Notes: generated by a model not told the origin, from the sequence alone. A stretch of 64,000 nucleotides of DNA from SZUA-430 sp965227535 (GCA_965227535.1 OZ245761.1:2976001-3040000), one strand, 5' to 3'. Counted from the stretch's first letter, positions 50,478 through 59,474 are shown. Numbers and translations: made by a program.

Positions 50478-51695
50478 CTACTCGAGCACGAACTCGGCCC
50501 GCGGCCGGATCAGCGTGCCGCTGGCGCGCTGTTCGAACACATGCGCAAGCCATCCCACCGTCCGCCCCATGGCGAACAAGGCCAAGGCGGAACCCGCAGG
50601 CAAATCGAACCGCCGCTCCAAAGCAAGCAGCGCGAAGTCGACGTTCGGTTCCAGCCCCGCCATCGATCGAGCCGCCGCGTGCACCCCTGCCATCACCTCG
50701 TCCGGCTTGACGATCGAAAACAGCTCGACCGCACGCGGATCCTCGTCGCGGTAGAAGCTATGGCCGAACCCCGGCAGACGCTCGCCGCGCTGCAGCCGCG
50801 CACCGACGGCCAGCGTCGCGTCCTCGCCCGTCTCGATCCCTTCCAGAAACGCGCGAACCCGGTCGCTCGCGCCGCCGTGCCGCGGCCCGCTGACCGCCGC
50901 AAGCCCGCCCAGCACGCAATGCGTCAACCGCGCGTTCGTCGACGCGATCACGCGAACAGCGAAGGTCGAGGCGTTCAACTCGTGATCGGCCATAAGCACA
51001 AGCGCGCGCCGTATCGCATCGGCCGCTTTCGGTTTGCGCCAAGCCGCAGCGATCTTCTCATGAATAGGTCCGTTGAGCGGACGGTCGACTCCGACGATAG
51101 CGGCGACGACAGCCTGGACAAGCCGCGCCGCCGCGCCGAAGGCTTGCGTGTTGGGCTTGCCGGCGCTGGGCGGTTCGCGCGTTGTGAGCAACGATAGCAA
51201 AATCGACGCGCGATCAGGCGCCTTCGGCGGCAAAAAGCGCGTCGAGATTTCGATCCAACCCGGCACCTCCCGGGGGTCGAACGCGGCCTCGCCGAACGGA
51301 TCGACATCGCCGCTGTCCCACAGCAACCGCGCGGCGTCTTCAAGCGTCGCTTCGCGCGAGAACGACGTTGCTTCCTTCGCTCTGTAGAAAACGCGATCGC
51401 CTTCGAAGTGGGTGATGCGCGTCTTGAGGACAGGCAAGCCGCCCTCGAGAGCGCTGGCGGCTGCCGCGCGCGGACGGCGCATACGCGCCTTGCGCGTGAT
51501 CAGCGCTTGAATGTCGGCCGCGTCGTAAAGGCTCGCCTTGGCGAGCGAGGGATGCGGCGTCGAACGAACCAGACCCCGGCTCACATAAGCGTAAAGCGTG
51601 TTGCGGCTGATCCCGAGCGCTTTGGCCGCCGCCTCGGCCTCCAAAAATGCCTGCAAACGCGTCCGGTTCGGCTTGCTCGCTTTTCGCGCACTCAT
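50478..51695 (-). CDS. Citrate-synthase-family protein with N-terminal helix-turn-helix
   Basis: This 405-residue protein joins a MerR/excisionase-like DNA-binding domain (about 17-75: EAAAKALGISRNTLYAYVSRGLVR) to a citrate synthase fold (about 85-405). The catalytic residues are kept: the His in DHELNASTFAVRVIAST, the His in GFGHSFYRDEDPRA, and the Asp in EPNVDFALLAL. It may therefore bind oxaloacetate or acetyl-CoA while controlling DNA, or still catalyse. A 30-bp operator covers its start region and recurs before the second citrate synthase gene. No ribosome binding site precedes ATG 51695, so a leaderless message is possible. It is divergent from the serine hydrolase gene. Confidence 0.88.
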   Translation of the reverse strand: MSARKASKPNRTRLQAFLEAEAAAKALGISRNTLYAYVSRGLVRSTPHPSLAKASLYDAADIQALITRKARMRRPRAAAASALEGGLPVLKTRITHFEGDRVFYRAKEATSFSREATLEDAARLLWDSGDVDPFGEAAFDPREVPGWIEISTRFLPPKAPDRASILLSLLTTREPPSAGKPNTQAFGAAARLVQAVVAAIVGVDRPLNGPIHEKIAAAWRKPKAADAIRRALVLMADHELNASTFAVRVIASTNARLTHCVLGGLAAVSGPRHGGASDRVRAFLEGIETGEDATLAVGARLQRGERLPGFGHSFYRDEDPRAVELFSIVKPDEVMAGVHAAARSMAGLEPNVDFALLALERRFDLPAGSALALFAMGRTVGWLAHVFEQRASGTLIRPRAEFVLE

Positions 51696-51720
51696 ATTGA
51701 TATCTTGATTCAAGATTGAC
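51691..51720. promoter_or_regulatory. 30-bp operator, copy 1, at the HTH-citrate synthase start
   Basis: The core ATCTTGATTCAAGAT (51702-51716) is a perfect 15-bp palindrome. The whole 30-bp block is 28/30 identical to the block at 53061-53090. It spans the start codon region of the leftward HTH-citrate synthase gene and lies 69 bp upstream of the rightward serine hydrolase start. The fused HTH protein is the obvious candidate binder. Confidence 0.7.
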
Positions 51721-51788
51721 CCCAACCGGCCCAACCTCCACGTTTTCGGCAGCGTTGGAAAGAGGGATCAGCGCTTGGGGGAAAGCCA

Positions 51789-53057
51789 ATGATCGTTCGA
51801 TTTGTCGTCCTGACATTGCTCGCCCTGTTCGTCTGGACGGGCGTCTTCATCGGCGGAACGATCGAAGGATGGTGGCGCACGCCGATGGCGCCGGCGGGCG
51901 ATACGAAAGCCTTCCTTGCAGCGGCCATCGCCGAGATCGACGCCAAACACCGCGGCAACGCCGCGTTCGTTCTTCTCCATCGCGGCGCCGTCGTCGGCGA
52001 TCACTTCGTCTCCGTCGGCAAACCCGTCGATCGTCACACGCGCTTCCAAGTCGCCTCGATGAGCAAGTGGATCACGGCCTGGGGCGTGATGACGTTGGTC
52101 GAAGCCGGCAAGCTCGACCTCGACGCACCGGTGTCGAAATATCTGACACGCTGGAAACTGCCGCCGAGCCAATTCGACAACAACAAAGTCACCGTCCGCC
52201 GCCTGCTGAGCCACACGGCGGGACTGACCGACGGCCTCGGCTACGCGGGCTTCAAACCCGGCGAACCCATCCAACCGCTCGAAGCCTCTTTATCCAAGGC
52301 CGCCGACGCTTCGCCGGGCCACGACGGCATCGTCCGCGTCGGTATCGAACCCGGAAACTTCCAGTATTCGGGCGGCGGCTACACCTTGCTTCAGCTGCTG
52401 ATGGAAGAAGTCTCCGGCCAACCGTTCAACGACTACATGAAGGCCAACGTGCTGGGCCCGCTCGGCATGACCGGCTCCACGTTCATTCTCGACGAGCCCG
52501 CCGCAAACGTCGCCGACTTCTATGACGTCGACGGCAAGTTGGCGACGCACTACCGCTTCACCGCGCTCGCCGCCGCATCGCTCTACACGACCGCCGCCGA
52601 CATGACCCGCTTTCTGCAGGCCCATATGCCGGGTCAGGGCGGCGAGCCGCCGGGACGCGGCATCCTGAAACCTCAAACGCTGAAGGACATGCGCCGTGCG
52701 CACGCTACGCAGTTCGGTGTGGACATTTGGGGATTGGGCACGATCCTCTACGCCCCCAACAACGCGGGCGACTACATCATCGGCCACGACGGCAACAACG
52801 AGCCGGCAATCAACACCGCCGCAAGGCTCGACCCCGCGACAGGCGACGGCATCGTTATTCTCGAAACCGGCAATCGATTGCTTGCCACGAGCGTGGCGGG
52901 CGAGTGGATCTTCTGGCGCACCGGCAACCTCGACCTCCTGACGCTGGCGATGGAAGGCAAATCCATATTCACGACGCTGGTCGCCGGGTGGATCGCCATT
53001 ATCATTGCCGCACTTGTTGCGGGCCTGTGGCTAAGGCTCGCCCGCGCGCGCAGTTGA
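51789..53057 (+). CDS. Membrane-anchored beta-lactamase-family serine hydrolase
   Basis: This 422-residue protein has an N-terminal membrane segment (about 2-22) and a class C beta-lactamase / esterase fold. The nucleophile is in FQVASMSKWITAWG (SxxK, S about residue 92), the Tyr motif is in QYSGGGYTLLQLL, and a third motif region follows near IGHDGNNEPAINTAARL. A C-terminal membrane helix (about 397-417) gives two anchors. It probably acts in the periplasm on peptides or esters; substrate unknown. It lies between the two citrate synthase genes, with a near-identical operator block on each side. ATG 51789 is fixed by the membrane segment. Confidence 0.85.
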   Translation: MIVRFVVLTLLALFVWTGVFIGGTIEGWWRTPMAPAGDTKAFLAAAIAEIDAKHRGNAAFVLLHRGAVVGDHFVSVGKPVDRHTRFQVASMSKWITAWGVMTLVEAGKLDLDAPVSKYLTRWKLPPSQFDNNKVTVRRLLSHTAGLTDGLGYAGFKPGEPIQPLEASLSKAADASPGHDGIVRVGIEPGNFQYSGGGYTLLQLLMEEVSGQPFNDYMKANVLGPLGMTGSTFILDEPAANVADFYDVDGKLATHYRFTALAAASLYTTAADMTRFLQAHMPGQGGEPPGRGILKPQTLKDMRRAHATQFGVDIWGLGTILYAPNNAGDYIIGHDGNNEPAINTAARLDPATGDGIVILETGNRLLATSVAGEWIFWRTGNLDLLTLAMEGKSIFTTLVAGWIAIIIAALVAGLWLRLARARS

Positions 53058-53060
53058 CCT

Positions 53061-53090
53061 CTCACATTGATATATTGATTCAAGATTGAC
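53061..53090. promoter_or_regulatory. 30-bp operator, copy 2, upstream of citrate synthase
   Basis: This block differs from the copy at 51691-51720 at two of 30 positions, one of them inside the palindromic core (53072-53086). It starts 3 bp after the serine hydrolase stop and lies 55 bp upstream of the second citrate synthase start. Similarity continues weakly into the following leader sequence, suggesting the whole control segment was duplicated. Confidence 0.7.
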
Positions 53091-53145
53091 GACGGAGCCC
53101 GCGAGAACCACCTTTTCAAGGCAAGTTTGAAAAGGGATATCCGCC

Positions 53146-54213
53146 ATGCGTTCGGGATTGGACAACGTCATCGCCGCCGAAACCGTCTTAAGCCACGTCG
53201 ACGGCGAAGCCGGCCGCCTCATCATCCGCGGCATTGATCTGGAAGACCTCGCCGGTCACGCAACCTTCGAAGACGCGACGGCGATGCTCTGGGACGGCAT
53301 CGTCAAATCAGGCGATCCCAAAGCCGCACTTGGACAAGCCCGCGTCCGCGCTTACGAGCGCTTCAAACCGCTGGCGGCCAATCTCAAAGGCCTCACAACC
53401 GTCGAAGCCATGCGCCTGCTGCTGTCGTCGATCCCCGACGGCGCACACGACCGCGAACCCACCGACGTTCTAGCGGCGGCCGGCGTAGCCGCCGCCTTCG
53501 CCACTCGCGTGACGCAAGGCGAAGACCCCATAGCACCGGACGCCAGCCTCTCGCACGCCGCCGATGTGCTGCGGATGATCCGCGGCAAGGCCGGCGACGC
53601 CGAAGAGATCGCCGCTTTCGAGACCTACCTCGTCACCGTCTTGGACCACGGCCTCAACGCCTCGACCTTCGCCGCCCGCGTCGTCGCCTCGACGGCGGCA
53701 GGCCTGCCCAGCGCCGTCGTCGCCGCCCTGTGCGCGCTCAAAGGCCCGCTCCACGGCGGCGCACCCGGCCCCGTCCTCGACATGTTCGACGGCGTCGAAA
53801 AGGCCGGCAACGCCGACACCTGGATCGCCGATGCGCTCAAACGGGGCGAACGCCTGATGGGCTTCGGCCACCGCGTCTACCGCGTCCGCGACCCGCGCGC
53901 GAACGTCCTGAAAACGACAGTCGCCAAACTCAAAGGCCGCGCCAACCGCATCGCCTTCGCCGAAGCCATCGAAGCCGCCGCGCTGCGCGCGCTCCGCGAC
54001 TTCAAAACCGAACGCCGCCTCGACACCAATGTCGAATTCTACACGGCCTTGCTTCTGGAGGCCCTGAACATCCCCCGCGAAGCCTTCACCCCGGTCTTCG
54101 CCCTGGCGCGCACATCCGGCTGGATCGCCCACATCCGCGAACAAGAAACCAACGGCCGCCTCATCCGCCCGCAGTCGCGCTATGTCGGAACCTGGCCGGT
54201 GAAAGCAGCCTAA
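53146..54213 (+). CDS. Citrate synthase / methylcitrate synthase paralogue
   Basis: This 355-residue enzyme joins acetyl-CoA (or propionyl-CoA) to oxaloacetate. It has the His motifs HGLNASTFAARVVAST and GFGHRVYRVRDPRA. The position of the catalytic Asp holds Glu (DTNVEFYTALLLEAL), a conservative change. It lacks the N-terminal HTH of its neighbour and the usual N-terminal extension of GltA. The ATG at 53146 follows AAAGGGAT and is clear. The two paralogues sit together with a shared operator, so this one is probably under control of the HTH-fused protein. It converges on infB across a nested palindrome. Confidence 0.88.
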   Translation: MRSGLDNVIAAETVLSHVDGEAGRLIIRGIDLEDLAGHATFEDATAMLWDGIVKSGDPKAALGQARVRAYERFKPLAANLKGLTTVEAMRLLLSSIPDGAHDREPTDVLAAAGVAAAFATRVTQGEDPIAPDASLSHAADVLRMIRGKAGDAEEIAAFETYLVTVLDHGLNASTFAARVVASTAAGLPSAVVAALCALKGPLHGGAPGPVLDMFDGVEKAGNADTWIADALKRGERLMGFGHRVYRVRDPRANVLKTTVAKLKGRANRIAFAEAIEAAALRALRDFKTERRLDTNVEFYTALLLEALNIPREAFTPVFALARTSGWIAHIREQETNGRLIRPQSRYVGTWPVKAA

Positions 54214-54225
54214 CCCGTTAGCGTT

Positions 54226-54385
54226 GCCCTTCTCCCTCTGGGAGAAGGTGGCGCGTCGCGAAGCGACGTGACGGATGAGGGACTCCGGTCCAGAGCGCAA
54301 AGAAAAAGGGACCTCGGTTCACCGAAGTCCCTCATCAGTCGCGCCTGCGGCGCGCCAGCTTCTCCCAGAGGGAGAAGCGCAAAGC
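54226..54385. repeat. Nested palindromic element between citrate synthase and infB
   Basis: Outer arms GCCCTTCTCCCTCTGGGAGA (from 54226) and the inverted TTCTCCCAGAGGGAGAAG near 54359 enclose GATGAGGGACT (54274-54284) and its complement AGTCCCTCATC (54326-54336). The left arm resembles the solo unit at 44094. It lies between convergent genes and would act in both directions if it works as a terminator. Confidence 0.75.
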
Positions 54386-54396
54386 CTTAATTGCCG

Positions 54397-57144
54397 CTAC
54401 AGCGTCCGCTGCACCGTCTCAACCTCGAAGCACTCGATCATGTCGCCCTTCTGGATGTCCTGATAGTTCTCGAAAGCCATGCCGCATTCTTGGCCGGTCA
54501 CGACTTCCTTCACTTCATCCTTGAAGCGCTTCAACGTCGATAGCGTGCCTTCGTGGATCACCACGTTGTCGCGCAGCAACCGCACCTTGTTCCCGCGCAG
54601 AACTTTGCCTTCCGTCACGCGGCAGCCGGCGACCTTGCCGACCTTCGTGATGTTGAAGACTTCGAGAATCTCGGCATACCCCAAGAAGTTCTCGCGCAAC
54701 GTCGGCGACAGCATGCCCGAGAGGGCCGCCCGGATGTCGTCGATGATGTTGTAGATGATCGAGTAATAGCGGATCTCGACGCCGTCGCGCTTCGCCAACT
54801 CGCGCGCTTCGGCGCTGGCGCGCACGTTGAACGCGATGATCGGCGCGCCGGACGCACGGGCCAAGATGATGTCGCTCTGCGTCACGCCGCCGACGCCGGC
54901 ATGCAGCACCTGCGCCTTGACTTCGTTTGTCGACAAACCCTGCAACGCAGAGGTGATCGCCTCGACCGAGCCTTGCACGTCCGACTTCACGACGAGCGGC
55001 AGGATCTTCGTCTCGCCCTGACCGCGCGCGGCCAGAACCTGATCCAGCGACGCACGGCCGCTGGCGGCGGACCGCGCTTCCTTCTTCTTGCGCGCCCGGA
55101 AGTCGGCGACTTCGCGCGCACGCGCGTCGTTTTCGACGACCGAGAATTCGTCGCCCGCATCAGGCGGCGCCGACAGGCCGAGAATTTCGACCGGCTCCGA
55201 CGGTCCAGCCGATGGCACCTGCTCGCCGCGCTCGTTCACCAGCGCACGCACGCGGCCCCATTCGCCACCGGCAACGACGATGTCGCCGACCTTGATCGTG
55301 CCGCGCTGAACCAGAACGGTCGCAACTGGACCGCGGCCCTTGTCGAGCTTCGCTTCGACGATCGCGCCCGAGGCAGGACGGTTCGGGTTGGCCTTCAGGT
55401 CCAACACTTCCGCCTGCAGCAGGATGGCTTCCTCGAGCTTATCGAGATTCAACCTCTTCGTGGCCGAGACTTCGATGGCCTGCGTGTCGCCGCCCATCGA
55501 TTCCACGACGATCTCATGCGTCAGCAACTCGGTCTTCACGCGATCGGGCGTGGCGCCCGGCTTGTCGATCTTGTTGATCGCGATGATCATCGGCACCTTC
55601 GCCGCTTTCGCGTGATTGAGCGCTTCGATCGTTTGCGGCATGACGCCGTCGTCGGCCGCCACGACCAAGACCACGATATCCGTCACCTTCGCGCCGCGCG
55701 CGCGCATCGCGGTGAACGCGGCGTGGCCCGGCGTGTCGAGGAACGTGATCTTCTTCCCGCCCGGCAACGTCACCTGATAGGCGCCGATATGCTGCGTGAT
55801 GCCGCCGGCTTCACCGGCCGCCACGTCCGTCTGGCGCAGCGCGTCGAGCAGCGAGGTCTTGCCGTGGTCGACGTGGCCCATGATGGTCACGACCGGCGCA
55901 CGCGGCTCCAGATGTTCGTCCGTATCGACGTCGCCCTTTAGGCCTTCAAGAACGTCGGTCTCTGCGACGCGCTTTACGGTGTGGCCGAATTCTTCGGCGA
56001 TCAGCTGCGCCGTATCGGCGTCCAGCGACGTGTTGATCGTCACCATCTGCCCCTGCTTCATCAGGTTCTTGATGATGTCGACGGCGCGCGTCGCCATGCG
56101 GTTGGCCAGATCCTGAACCGTAATCGATTCCGGAATGATGACCTCGCGGATGATCTTCTGCGGCGCTTCCGTGCTCTTGCCCATCTGCGCGCGTTGCGTG
56201 CGTTGGACATGGCGCTTGTAAGCGGCGATCGAGCGAACGCGTTCGGAATCGTCCAGCGCGGTCACGACGCTGAGCTTACCGCCGCGGCGATTGTCGTCTT
56301 TGCGCGGCGCGACCGGTACCTTCGGCGGAGCCTTGAACGCAACGCCCGGCTTACGCCGTGCGCGATCGTCTTCTTCCGGTCCCGTCACGCGGCGCGGCGG
56401 AAACTGGCTCGGCGCACCAGGCGTCGTGGTCGACGGCGCAGGTCCACGACCGGCGCCACCAGCAGGTCCACGCGCCGCAGCGCCAGGACCACCGGGCGTG
56501 CGCGGCGGACCCGACGAACGATCGCGATCGCCACCCGGACGCGCGCCAGCCGCACCGGCAGGACGCGGTCCCGAAGAGCGCGGCGCAGGCGCAGCGTCGC
56601 CACCGTCGCGGCGGCGGGCTTCGTCCTCCGTTTTGCGGCGCGTGTCGTCTTCGGCGACGCGGCGCGCTTCTTCTTCGATCTTGCGCTTGGCGGCGGCTTC
56701 GCGCTCGCGCGCCAGACGTTCGTCCTCTTCGGCGCGGCGCTTCGCTTCTTCCTGCGCGCGCTTGCGTTCGCCTTCTTCGGCGACGCGCGCGTCTTTGAGC
56801 GCGAGCGAACGAGCTTCTTTTTCTTTGTCGGTCAGCGTGCGCAGAACCATGCCGCCGGACTTCGGCTGCACGGGCTGCGGCTTCGGCTTCGCGGCAGGCG
56901 CTGCGGCGACTTCGACCTTCACGGGCTCAGCCACCGGTGCCTTCACAGGCTCTGCCTTCACAGGCGCGGCGGGGACACCGGGACGAACGGGCGTCCGCTT
57001 CTTCTCAACGACCACGGCCTTCGAGCGTCCATGACTGAACGCTTGGCGCACGACGCCGCTGTCCGGTCGTTTCACGGACAGTGTTTTAGGCGCACCAGCG
57101 GCGTGCAGTGTTTTCTCGCCGTCGGGTGTCTTAGCGTCAGTCAT
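54397..57144 (-). CDS. infB: Translation initiation factor IF-2
   Basis: IF-2 is the GTPase that places initiator tRNA on the 30S subunit. The 915-residue protein has a long low-complexity N-terminal region rich in Ala, Pro and Arg (about 1-330), then the GTPase with G1 MGHVDHGKTSLLDALR, G3 DTPGHAAF and G4 INKIDKP, and beta-barrel and C-terminal fMet-tRNA binding domains. The ATG at 57144 is chosen since AAAGG precedes it and MTDAKTPDGEK fits; the frame is open to 57186. It is the last gene on this strand before the inserted block; rbfA normally follows directly. Confidence 0.97.
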   Translation of the reverse strand: MTDAKTPDGEKTLHAAGAPKTLSVKRPDSGVVRQAFSHGRSKAVVVEKKRTPVRPGVPAAPVKAEPVKAPVAEPVKVEVAAAPAAKPKPQPVQPKSGGMVLRTLTDKEKEARSLALKDARVAEEGERKRAQEEAKRRAEEDERLAREREAAAKRKIEEEARRVAEDDTRRKTEDEARRRDGGDAAPAPRSSGPRPAGAAGARPGGDRDRSSGPPRTPGGPGAAARGPAGGAGRGPAPSTTTPGAPSQFPPRRVTGPEEDDRARRKPGVAFKAPPKVPVAPRKDDNRRGGKLSVVTALDDSERVRSIAAYKRHVQRTQRAQMGKSTEAPQKIIREVIIPESITVQDLANRMATRAVDIIKNLMKQGQMVTINTSLDADTAQLIAEEFGHTVKRVAETDVLEGLKGDVDTDEHLEPRAPVVTIMGHVDHGKTSLLDALRQTDVAAGEAGGITQHIGAYQVTLPGGKKITFLDTPGHAAFTAMRARGAKVTDIVVLVVAADDGVMPQTIEALNHAKAAKVPMIIAINKIDKPGATPDRVKTELLTHEIVVESMGGDTQAIEVSATKRLNLDKLEEAILLQAEVLDLKANPNRPASGAIVEAKLDKGRGPVATVLVQRGTIKVGDIVVAGGEWGRVRALVNERGEQVPSAGPSEPVEILGLSAPPDAGDEFSVVENDARAREVADFRARKKKEARSAASGRASLDQVLAARGQGETKILPLVVKSDVQGSVEAITSALQGLSTNEVKAQVLHAGVGGVTQSDIILARASGAPIIAFNVRASAEARELAKRDGVEIRYYSIIYNIIDDIRAALSGMLSPTLRENFLGYAEILEVFNITKVGKVAGCRVTEGKVLRGNKVRLLRDNVVIHEGTLSTLKRFKDEVKEVVTGQECGMAFENYQDIQKGDMIECFEVETVQRTL

Positions 57145-57216
57145 GCGTGCCTTTCGATCGTCAAAAAATTCAGTCAGTCCATTCAAACGCCGAACAAATC
57201 TCTCGGCCCGCGGTCA

Positions 57217-57867
57217 TCAAGCCGCGCCCCAGTCAGGCGGACACAAAACGCGGAAACCGCCAAGACGCTCAGCTTCAGCCACAAAACGCGTGGCGAGCGC
57301 TCCCGACGAGAGCGCAGCATGTACCACATTTTCACGCCCGAATGCCAAGCCGATTTCCGTCTGATTTAAGCAACCGATGACCGCAATACCGCCGATTTTA
57401 CGCGCATATGTCACAAGCTTGTTGCGATCCGCTGGGCCTGAGTCGCTGGCCTCCACAAGTGCGGCGAAACGCCCATCCCGGGACCGAAGCGTCTCCTCGA
57501 CCTGCGCATACCCGATCACGCAAAGACCCGCGCGCCGCGCCAGCCCCAGATGATCGATGCATCTGCGAACCAACAACTGTTCCACTTGCCCCCCAAGATC
57601 CGGGGGACATTTCACCGAAGCTTTCGCCGCCTTGGAGAACAGCCCGCGCTCGCAAGCGCGAACGATGGCCTCTCGCGACGCCGTCACCCAAAAGCCGCGG
57701 CCGGGCAGCTTCAACGCCACATCCGGCACCACGACGTCATCAGGTCCGACGACGAAGCGCACCATGCGGCCGGGCGATTGAACCTCGCCCGTCGCGATGC
57801 AGCGCCGAAGCGGACCTTCGACGCCTTCGTCCTCGACCTTCGCGGCTTGGCCGCGGCCTCGCGTCAC
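57217..57867 (-). CDS. YlxR-type RNA-binding protein fused to an L7Ae-like domain
   Basis: This 216-residue protein holds the DUF448/YlxR domain at the N-terminus (RRCIATGEVQSPGRMVRFV, then PGRGFWVTASREAI) and an L7Ae-like domain at the C-terminus (HLGLARRAGLCVIGYAQVE, then KLVTYARKIGGIAVIGCLN), an arrangement usual in alphaproteobacteria. YlxR/RnpM-type proteins modulate RNase P or transcription-linked RNA binding. Start GTG 57867 overlaps the nusA stop (GTGA), so the two are coupled. Confidence 0.9.
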   Translation of the reverse strand: MTRGRGQAAKVEDEGVEGPLRRCIATGEVQSPGRMVRFVVGPDDVVVPDVALKLPGRGFWVTASREAIVRACERGLFSKAAKASVKCPPDLGGQVEQLLVRRCIDHLGLARRAGLCVIGYAQVEETLRSRDGRFAALVEASDSGPADRNKLVTYARKIGGIAVIGCLNQTEIGLAFGRENVVHAALSSGALATRFVAEAERLGGFRVLCPPDWGAA

Positions 57868-59471
57868 TCGGCCGGTTCCTCCGCCGCTTCCTCGGCAACA
57901 ACTTCTTCTTCGACCTTCTCCGGCGGCGCTTCGATCCACCCGGCCGCAACGCGCGCCGCCATGATGATCGCGTTGGCGTCATCGGCCGACATTGCAAAGC
58001 TTTCGAGAATGCCCGCCGTACGCTTGCGTTCGCCGTTGACCGTCTCGGTCCAACCCAAGAGATCGTCCGTCGCGCAGCCGGCCAAATCTTCAACCGACTT
58101 CACCTCGCCCTCGCCCAGCGCCGCCGCGATCGCCGGCGTCACGCCTTCGATCTCCAGCACCGCGTCCTCGACGCCGAACTCGCGGCGCTTCTCGTCGAAC
58201 ACCGCGTTCTGGCGGTCGAGATAATCCTGCGCCCGGCGCTGCAGTTCCTGCGCCGTCTCTTCGCCGATGCCCTGAATCTCAGCCAACTCCTCTAGAACCA
58301 CGTAAGCCAAATCCTCAACCGCCGAGAAATTCTCCGCCGCCAGCAACTGCGCCAGCGTTTCGTCCACATCGAGCGTGTTCATGAACAGCTCGGTGCGCTT
58401 GCGGAACTGCTCCTGGCGGCGCTCGGATTCTTCCGCTTCTGTCAGAATATCGATCTGCCAACCGGTGAGCTGCGAGGCCAAGCGCACGTTCTGTCCGCGC
58501 CGTCCGATCGCGAGAGACAACTGGTCTTCGCCCACCACAACTTCAATACGCCGCGCGTCTTCGTCGAGCACGACCTTGGAAACTTCGGCCGGCGCCAACG
58601 AGTTAACGACGAAGTTCGCCGCGTCGTAGGACCACGGAATGATGTCGATCTTCTCGCCTTGAAGCTCCTGAACCACCGCCTGAACGCGGCTGCCGCGCAT
58701 ACCGACGCAAGCGCCGACAGGATCGATCGAGGAATCTTTGGACACCACCGCGATCTTCGCGCGGGAACCCGGATCGCGGGCCACCGACTTGATTTCGATG
58801 ATGCCGTCATAGATTTCCGGCACTTCCTGCGCGAACAACTTCGCCATGAACTGCGGATGCGTACGCGATAGGAAAATCTGCGGCCCACGCGCTTCGCGGC
58901 GCACGTCGTAGATATAAGCGCGCACGCGGTCGCCGGTGCGGAACGTCTCGCGCGGCAGCAACTCGTCGCGGCGCACGAAAGCCTCGCCCCGGCCCAGATC
59001 GACGACCACGTTGCCGTATTCCACGCGCTTCACCGTGCCGTGCACGATCTCGCCCACGCGATCCTTGTACTCGTCGAACTGCTTCTCGCGCTCGGCGTCG
59101 CGCACCTTCTGGAAGATGACCTGCTTGGCGGCCTGGGCTGCGATACGGCCGAAGTCGATCGGCGGCAGCGGCTCGGCGATCAAGTCGCCCGTCTGCGCAG
59201 CCGGGTTGCGGATCTGCGCTTCGTCCAGCGTGATCTCGGTCGCTTCGTTCTCGACCTTCTCGACGACCAGGCGCAGGCGATGCAGCCGCGTCTCACCGGT
59301 CTTGGAGTCGATCTCCGCCTTGATTTCGTTGTCTTGGCCATAGCGCGACTTCGCCGCCTTCTGGATGGCCTCTTCCATCGCCGAGATCACGACCTGCTTG
59401 TCGATCGATTTCTCGCGCGCGACGGCGTCGGCGATCTGGAGAAGTTCAAGTCTATTCGCACTGACTGCCAT
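57864..59471 (-). CDS. nusA: Transcription termination/antitermination factor NusA
   Basis: NusA binds RNA polymerase and RNA to tune pausing, termination and antitermination. The 535-residue protein has the N-terminal polymerase-binding domain, an S1 region (GEIVHGTVKRVEYGNVVVDLG), two KH domains (CVGMRGSRVQAVVQEL and SLAIGRRGQNVRLASQL), and a C-terminal helical repeat region with an acidic tail. The ATG at 59471 has the perfect GGAGTGA upstream and follows rimP by 3 nt. The operon rimP-nusA-ylxR-infB is intact. Confidence 0.96.
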   Translation of the reverse strand: MAVSANRLELLQIADAVAREKSIDKQVVISAMEEAIQKAAKSRYGQDNEIKAEIDSKTGETRLHRLRLVVEKVENEATEITLDEAQIRNPAAQTGDLIAEPLPPIDFGRIAAQAAKQVIFQKVRDAEREKQFDEYKDRVGEIVHGTVKRVEYGNVVVDLGRGEAFVRRDELLPRETFRTGDRVRAYIYDVRREARGPQIFLSRTHPQFMAKLFAQEVPEIYDGIIEIKSVARDPGSRAKIAVVSKDSSIDPVGACVGMRGSRVQAVVQELQGEKIDIIPWSYDAANFVVNSLAPAEVSKVVLDEDARRIEVVVGEDQLSLAIGRRGQNVRLASQLTGWQIDILTEAEESERRQEQFRKRTELFMNTLDVDETLAQLLAAENFSAVEDLAYVVLEELAEIQGIGEETAQELQRRAQDYLDRQNAVFDEKRREFGVEDAVLEIEGVTPAIAAALGEGEVKSVEDLAGCATDDLLGWTETVNGERKRTAGILESFAMSADDANAIIMAARVAAGWIEAPPEKVEEEVVAEEAAEEPAE

Positions 59472-59474
59472 TGT

